Origin: Ciona savignyi
Taxonomy: Eukaryota; Chordata; Ascidiacea; Phlebobranchia; Cionidae
Direction: 5' to 3'
DNA length: 64,000 nt
NCBI GenBank assembly: GCA_000149265.1
Contig: CH002010.1
Coordinates: forward strand, 328,512-392,511
How positions within the stretch are numbered: position 1 is the first letter of the stretch; each line of letters starts with the position of its first letter. Of the stretch, positions 57,664 through 64,000 are shown piece by piece. The translations under genes and the position numbers were made by a program. The notes beneath the pieces were generated by a model that was given only the letters and a program-made list of their open reading frames with translations, searched no databases and was not told the DNA's origin.

Positions 57664-60391
57664 TCAGCCAAAGAGAGAAGCTCTTTTGGAACATTTGATT
57701 AACTTCTTTCGGCATTTCTTACACAGCCTGGCAACTTTAGCTGAAAATGAAAGTGGGTAAGCTCAGTGGGTGTCAATTAAAATGTTGTTGGAATCGCAAC
57801 TATAGATGAATTGGATAAAACAATTTAACCAGTAATTTGAGGGTGAGCGATAGGTAATCGTACGATTACTCTTGTAAAAACGTCGTTAGCGTTTTTTCAC
57901 CCGCGGTACAAAACATGAAACTTATGCGAACGGCCACGTTAACCATCCGGTTGATATATATACCGATTTCTTCATTCGTAGCTTTTCGTATAGAAAAGAC
58001 ATTCGTAAAAACGTCATTAGTAGCGAGACTATTGACGATGCTCACGTGGATATGCGACGCAGGGGAAACTACAGAGAGACTTCTTGCAAACCGAACTTGC
58101 AGGTGCGCGAACACTGATCAACGAAGCCACCTGAAGTGTTATATTTTCCAACTCGGCACGATCCTCTTCCGATAACTGATCTAGGAAGCGCTCGAAATCG
58201 CGCAGATCTTCCCTGGTTATACGAGGACACTTAGGAGCTCCTTTCTGGTATTGTGGGGGTTGTTTGGAAAGAAAATTAATTAGTGAATGTTTTAATTTAC
58301 CTCAGTATTGCTCTTTCTTTAATTTACCCAAGTTTTGCGCACGAAAATGGAGAAAATAACAAGGTTTAAATAAAGAAGTAGGACAAAAAATGCTACACTA
58401 CATAGCTAAAATACGTTAGCTTCACGTACATGATATGAAAAATAGAATTGTAGGCCTTTTTTAAGGGAGCAATTTGTAAATGTTATATTAAACTCACGCG
58501 TTGGTTTACCAAAGCTTACATTATCACACAAACAACCAAAGTAACATTAATTTAAGTTACTACTAAGCTTTATTGTAACTTACCTTTCCGCAGACACTGT
58601 AGTCAGCTGTAAAAATATATAATTGTTATGCAAAAAATAACTAAATTTAAAAACACATACCACATAGACAGATTAGTATGGTTGTTTAGTGCGTCGCCCT
58701 TTAGCCGAAGGATTGAGGTACGAAACTGGTCGCTAGCTAGTCGGTTGTGTCCTTGGGCAAGGACCTTAACGGACATTGCCTGAACCAATGGATTAATGGG
58801 TTATACCAAATTGAAGGAACGTTTATATTATACACAGTATACACTGCAATAGCTCCGGTAATCTGACGGTGGGCGAAAGGTAAACTGATGAATGCCCGTG
58901 TGTTAAGACTGTTAACCCTCTTGGTTCTACCATTCTCGAGGATAAACATGAATATACCATTCCCATCCTTTCATCCTAAATATTGTAATAATTGTTTGTT
59001 TTTGTTGAACACAGAAACATAACCAACTCAATTAGTATATATAAAATTGTCTTAAATGTAATAGCACCGGAAAACCCTATACTGTGAGCACAATATTTTC
59101 TCATGACTTGTGAGCTCAGTTGGTTAGATCAGTTGGTGCTTTAAGTTAATTTTTTAAATTAAAACCGTTGGGTTCTTGGGTAAGGTACGTAGCAGACATC
59201 ATCTAAACCGAATGAATTAATGGTTTCTATACCAAAACTTAAAAAAACGTTTCAATCATATACAACACACTACAATAGCTCCGGTACCCCGATGATAGTA
59301 ACCAAGCTAGGTAACCCAATGATTACCAGTGTGTTAACGCCCCTTTTGTTTTTACATTCCCGGGAATACACTAAAAGATCATATATATTCCGATGATTAC
59401 TTGTTGTTGCAGTGTTAATCACCGGTTACACAATAGTTTCTTATTCCAGTGGGATAGCAGGATACAGTGAGAATGTAAGCATTATGACATCATACTCAAG
59501 TTGGTCTCAGTGGGTAACCATAAATAAAGGTTACAAAAGGACAAATGGCAAACAGCACATCAACAAATGAAATATTTCGACTTTGCAGTTTGTTCCGCAC
59601 TTTATAAGCTATAATGATCACTTGTTCCCATTGTCTATAGGTTTTAGGCATTTTGCAACGTAATTGCTCAAATACAGTTTTTTTTACCGGGTTCAGTTTT
59701 AAACCCATGATAGACCGTCAGGTTTAAACCTATGATAGGACATAGGACGTTACAATTTCCCTTTTTATACAGAAATCGATAAAAATGTTTTTTTACCAAT
59801 CCGAGTTTCGAACCAATGAAGAGCTCGTCACTAGGACCGTTTTTTTTTATAAGAGTCGGTATATGTATCGGTCGCGTTAACCATTCGGCCACACGACCGG
59901 TCTAGACATCGACAAAATGTACAAACACAAACAGGTGATTTAGCGCCAACTTACGTTCGCAATATGGGTAAATATTGTCCCATTCGCCAGATGGTAAACA
60001 CGTAAGTACATCTGCACCAATCATTTCTGTCCAAAGCTCACATGTGAAATTACAACGAGTGACGTCAACACCTTCGGTACAATCCATTGAACCGAGCTTT
60101 GGCGCCACCAGCCGGTCGCAACCTAAACGGGTGTATGAAAATTGATTTTAGAGAAAGTAATTAAAATAAGCATACATCTATGATATTTTTGCTTACCCTG
60201 CATCAACAGTAATTGTAAAATAAAAAGTATATTTGCTTAATTTTATTTACTTTAATGGTTACAGGTTTGCTTTAATTACCATAAACTTGTTTAAACACTT
60301 TTGATGAAACAATATATTAGGTTTAAAAAATAGATTTCGTTTTACCTGAAACTACTGCGACCATACATGCAAGGATGATACTTAACATCAT
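57664..60391 (-). CDS. Secreted CCP (sushi) protein, paralog D, intact, 170 aa
   Basis: Exons 60391-60346 (signal peptide, MMLSIILACMVAVVSG), 60122-59955 (CCP), 58606-58584 (micro-exon, PDYSVCGK), 58244-58046 and 57740-57664; all phases agree. The CCP reads CDRLVAPKLGSMDCTEGVDV, CNFTCELWTEMIGADVLTC and PSGEWDNIYPYC. Exon 4 (KGAPKCPRITREDLRDFERF) and exon 5 (LCKKCRKKLIKC) keep the cysteines of A-C but differ at many other sites, while the CCP and signal exons are nearly unchanged. That contrast suggests either stronger constraint or gene conversion at the 5' half. Its intron 2 holds a type-1 SINE, a type-2 SINE and a short tRNA-like SINE. AATAAA is at 57612-57617. Confidence 0.85.
58668..58978 (+). 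mobile_element. Type-1 SINE, full-length copy
   Basis: Head TAGTATGGTTGTTTAGTGCG, CTAGCTAGTCGGTTGTGTCC, GGATTAATGGGTTATACC, and tail TTCCCATCCTTTCATCC. It is in intron 2 of CCP gene D (between exon 2 and the micro-exon). Confidence 0.85.
59105..59385 (+). mobile_element. Type-2 SINE, diverged
   Basis: Head TTGTGAGCTCAGTTGG with TTAGATCAGTTGG, AAACCGTTGGGTTCTTGGG, then body ATATACAACACACTACAATA, GCTCCGGTACCCCGATGA and GTGTGTTAACGCCCC. The body is the same as in type-1 elements; the head is not. Confidence 0.75.
59788..59905 (-). mobile_element. Short tRNA-like SINE, second copy
   Basis: The reverse strand reads GGTCGTGTGGCCGAATGG, GTTAACGCGACCGATAC and GGTTCGAAACTCGG, then an A-rich tail, matching 28714-28830. 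The flanks ATCGATAAAAATG and ATCGACAAAATG look like an aged target duplication. CCP gene C has the empty site (AGAAATCGATCAAATAC). Confidence 0.85.
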
Positions 60392-60466
60392 ATCTTTAAT
60401 TAGATCAAATCGGTAACAAAAATAACAGTTAAATAAACGTTAATCTGAAAGAAACAAACTACAGTA

Positions 60467-60473
60467 TTTTATA
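60467..60473 (-). promoter_or_regulatory. TATA box of CCP gene D
   Basis: TATAAAA on the minus strand, about 75 bp upstream of the ATG at 60391, in the same sequence context as in genes A and B. Confidence 0.6.
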
Positions 60474-60699
60474 ATTCAATAACTCTTGCTTAAAATCTTC
60501 ATTTCAGTACTAAATATGGAAGTCGTTCGGTTGCGTTGTTACGCAACAACTGATTCTTGACGGCAAAACAGAACTGTTATGCTGGAAAGATTTGCACACG
60601 CCACTGATCAACTGTTACCTCACAAACAAGCGTGGTGATGTCATAGAGGAATTTTAAACCGTGACGCACCATGGTTGTCTGCAGAAATCCTGCACATAT

Positions 60700-63530
60700 G
60701 AATTGTTGAAGTGATTTTCTCACCTCGTGGCGGGGAAACCGATTCGCCCGAGAGTTAACTCGGTTGGTTATATACCGCCCAAACGCAGTTCAACCTAATT
60801 TGGCCAACGTGATTACTTCAATAGCCAAGCCTAGTTCAATTTAATTTGGCCAGCGTAATTACTCCATTAGCCAAGCGCAGTTCAACAATAGTTTGAATTT
60901 ACCCAATTCCTTTATAACAGACTGTGTTATTTTTAACAGTTTTTTTAAATAAACCTGATTATTATTAACCATTGCAAGTGTATACACTAAATACTTAATA
61001 AAACATAGGCTGAATAAAAAATTAAATCTTTGTATTGGCTACGCGGTAAGCTTTCAAATGACCTCTTAACAAAAAGTTACTTTTCTTTCAAAGGGGTCAA
61101 AAGTAAAACTATTATCAAAATAAAAAAGAGACAAACGCTGGTGTTTAAAATGGTCAACACTAAAAAAAGTAAACGTGCAAAGACCAAAGAGTAGTGCTGA
61201 AATAGATATTACTTTATATCACTATGTGTGGGGAAAACGATAGTCGTAACAACACGGGTGGATGATGGTAGTCAGGTCACTTTGTGCAAATAGTCTAGGT
61301 TTTGTAGTTAATGTGAAGTACGGTTTGTTACATATACGTTTTATTGATTCAAGGAAATCCTTCAGATCGAGGCAACGTGGAAGTACATTGCCATGGGACA
61401 ACGGCACATAACGCGGCCAGGGTTAAAATCAAACCATCCACATTCCTGGTGACTAGCTAAGTGTAACCATAACCTTTCCAAGTCAACCTGTAGAGAACCA
61501 CAAAATCGGCCTTAAATTGAACATTGGTGGTTAAAGGCAGGCGACCTTAAGGTTAACACAACCGGCCCATACACCTCTGTTTGACTTGTTTAAAACATTC
61601 GGCCGTTCAACTGCTATTAGTGTTATGTTTAATAAAAGCTGCAAAAAAGTTCATACGCAACACGTCATTTTACAACGGACCTGGTGATAAGCCCAACACG
61701 ATTTCAAAACTTGGCCAAGCAAATAACAGAAAACCAAAAAATGTACTCCCGACATACTTCGTGAGTAATTAACTTATAATCCAAGCGAGAAACCCAATCC
61801 GTAACATCTTGTTTTAACTTCCTACAGCACTTGAATGTGACTACGTCACTTACCTTGAAGTAATCACGACGTCATCGTGTTACAATTTTTTAAACAACTA
61901 TCAGTTTGGGTTGAGAACATGTAAACTATGAGGTATGTAAGAGCAAGAAGTATATATAGGTGACATATGTGTAAGCAAGGCGTGTTTACTAGTGTGTCTT
62001 ATATATATTACTTACCAAAGATACCTCAAAATTGAACGAAAAAACTTTTACATGGACACGACAATAATTTCTCACCAAATTAAAAAAAAATCGTTTGATT
62101 GTGTTTCTTTATCAAATTTATTTCAAAAATTGTATTTTTTTTACGATTTAATCGGGGGTTACCGTTAAATAATAAGTTTTACCTACTAATAAACAACCTG
62201 GGCTTTAACCAAACTTCCCAGCCTGTGTTATTTAGGGGCAACTCTAAAGGGAGGAAAGGCAACTGCTCACAAAAGCTATGGAAATTATTTATAACCCTAT
62301 CCTAAACACTAATCTTAACCCCAGAACTAACCCTAACTCTAACCCATGTTAAATAATAACTATAATGCTCTAATATTCATTTTAGTGTGCATTTTCCCTC
62401 CTTCCCGCCTTTCCGCTTTCCCTCCTTTTAGTTTCCCCGTTATTTGGCATACAAATATAATGTCCCAAGATGTATGGACAGAATCTTAGTCTCGCCATTA
62501 AGCATTTCCGACAAGCGAACACTTACTGCGATTCCGACCCAACACAAACAAGATTACTCGCCAAAAATGACCTTTTGTCGTTAAACATGCAAAAGGTCAT
62601 GACTCAAGACCGTGGGTGTAAGTATTCAAGGATTGTTCATAAAAATATGAGACCAGAAGTCAAGTCTGGGATGGCTATTCTTAAGCATGACACAATCGCC
62701 GCTACCACTAATCGTTTTTCATCAAAGAGAAACTATTACTAATTCAAATCTGTCCTAGACGTTTGATACTTTGTTATGTCTAAACTGCGCATGTGAAATT
62801 TGAAAGGTTAGGTATTATCTAAATTTAAACGGAAAGGTCGTGTGCTTATGGAGGTTGATTTATGTAAAATTGAATTAGATGTAAACTTTAAAAATGTAGC
62901 ACAGGCTAAACGGGGGGTGTTCCTTTACAGGTTAATATGGGTACAAGTACATGCAATCAGCATTTTGATTATGTGGCACACGTTGTAGTGTAAATCACGG
63001 TTTATTTGTATACACGTATAAATGATCAGGCCATATGTAGCGCACATTGACATAATATAATACTTTATTGAAACAGAGTCATTTAACAAACAAAACAGGA
63101 GACAAGGGTATAATTCAGATCAAATAAATTAGAACAAACATGTTCTCAGACAACGAGCATTTCTCCCGAACTTACGTTGTTAACTTGTTGTAAACTAGAT
63201 TCGTTTGTTTGGTAATGTCGATTATTAAGCATTGTCGAAGAATTTATGACGACATGCTGGCTTAAATGATAATCGTTCAAATGACAGTTTTAAACTTTGT
63301 TTAACGAACTGCATCGGAATTGTTTGTAAAATAAGGCAAAACATAAAAAATTGACAAAATACGCTCACTAAAAGATTAATTAATTTCATTATTTAATTTT
63401 GGGATTTTTATAGCCCAAATAAACTACACCATAAATACTATTTAAAAAAATACATTTCCAAATTTCGGCCTGCACTCGATCATAGCGTTTTCGCAGAAAT
63501 TATGACGTGTTACACACCGTAGTGGTGAAA
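60700..63530. other. Mostly featureless intergenic sequence
   Basis: A two-copy repeat of about 60 bp (60775-60890, AGTTCAA, TAATTTGGCCA and CGTAATTACT motifs) is the only clear structure. A degenerate AACCCTAA-like run lies at about 62283-62348. A 90-codon plus-strand ORF at 62470-62742 (MYGQNLSLAIKHFRQANTYC) has no recognised domain or splice context, and I leave it as unproven. Confidence 0.5.
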
Positions 63531-63614
63531 CAATGGCGGTTATCCTGGCTTCGGGGATTTTCTCCATTGGCGGGAAAGTGGTCGCTTAGTAACGAAGTTC
63601 TGGCGCGAATAGGA

Positions 63615-63621
63615 TATAAAA
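63615..63621 (+). promoter_or_regulatory. TATA box upstream of secreted-protein exon
   Basis: TATAAAA within AGGATATAAAAGGCG, 60-67 bp upstream of the ATG at 63682. The expected start site about 25-30 bp downstream leaves a short 5' UTR. Confidence 0.75.
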
Positions 63622-63681
63622 GGCGACGACTCTAGTTTCTGGGCACCAGTCTTCGACTTCAACTTGAACCAAATCGGGAGA

Positions 63682-63736
63682 ATGAAAATTTACATTATGA
63701 CGTCACTTTTATCGATAGTAGCGATTGGAGTACTGG
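63682..63736 (+). CDS. First exon of a secreted protein (signal peptide only)
   Basis: ATG followed by 18 codons reading MKIYIMTSLLSIVAIGVLG, a short basic start plus a hydrophobic core typical of a signal peptide, ending at a strong GTAAGT donor with one base of the next codon. The organisation (TATA, short 5' UTR, signal exon ending in phase 1) mirrors the first exon of the CCP genes, which also end in a phase-1 Gly. That is suggestive of a related small secreted protein, but the rest of the gene is outside the window. Confidence 0.7.
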
Positions 63737-64000
63737 GTAAGTTGTTCAACTTACCTTATTCGCTGTAGCTAGTTATAACTTGGTAAAAGAGGAGCGAGTG
63801 TAATTTCTATGAAAGAAACAAAATATTTTTTACTGTTTCCAATTGTGTTATTAACTTTTCAAAACAAAAATGTTTTTTTTTCGACTGTTTTTATGATTTA
63901 AATCCCAATGGAAATACAGTTACTTTCCTCATTTTTCGTATAGGGCATGGTGAAAAAATCCCACGGTGAAAAAAATTGTTTTTTTTCGGTCACTAGATCA

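Noticed and set aside
62283..62348. Interstitial telomere repeat
   Set aside because: The AACCCTAA-like words are irregular (AATCTTAACCCC, AACTAACCC) and few; too weak to call.
62470..62742. 90-codon ORF starting MYGQNLSLAIKHFRQ
   Set aside because: No recognised domain, no clear promoter and no splice partner; it could be real, but nothing in the sequence supports it beyond being open.

Overview
The window is animal (eukaryotic) nuclear DNA: AT-rich, with short exons bounded by GT-AG introns, and dense in SINEs, MITE-like DNA transposons and minisatellites. The recognisable proteins (the FACT subunit SSRP1, an RNF19-type RBR ubiquitin ligase, selectin-type CCP proteins) are metazoan. The compact gene spacing and a tRNA-derived SINE family ending in GGATA repeats suggest a tunicate such as Ciona; that species guess is inference from memory, not a search result.

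Layout. (1) 1-14040, minus strand: nearly complete SSRP1 in 15 exons. Its introns hold several tandem repeats and two hAT-like elements, and the exons carry three apparent +1 homopolymer shifts. (2) 14317-14416 is a 100-N gap at the junction of two genes; the first exon of SSRP1 and the last exons of the next gene are both missing beside it. (3) 15491-23530, minus strand: RNF19-like RING-IBR-RING ligase. One intron carries a hAT-like element with a perfect 8-bp target duplication. Another carries a hAT-like element inserted into a tandem duplication. (4) 27642-31383, plus strand: the first three exons of a zinc-dependent medium-chain alcohol dehydrogenase, with a TA-flanked MITE in intron 2. 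(5) About 31427-41942: a large inverted-repeat element carrying a PHD-finger gene (minus), an alpha-kinase gene (plus, with a 556-N gap) and a DDE integrase gene (minus). (6) 42640-60400: four tandem paralogs (A-D, minus strand) of a secreted protein built as signal peptide, selectin-type CCP domain, 23-nt micro-exon and two cysteine-rich exons. B and D read intact, A has a 1-nt loss at an acceptor, and C is degraded. Satellite and SINE insertions lie between C and D. (7) 60400-64000: mostly empty, ending in a TATA promoter and the signal-peptide exon of a further secreted protein on the plus strand.

SSRP1 and RNF19 are housekeeping or regulatory genes and sit side by side without an obvious functional link. 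The most unusual parts are the kinase-bearing transposon and the CCP gene cluster. The transposon may combine an integrase (mobilisation) with a kinase and a chromatin-reader-like PHD protein as accessory functions. All exon models were made by eye from splice sites, phase and protein similarity; no alignment or database search was run.
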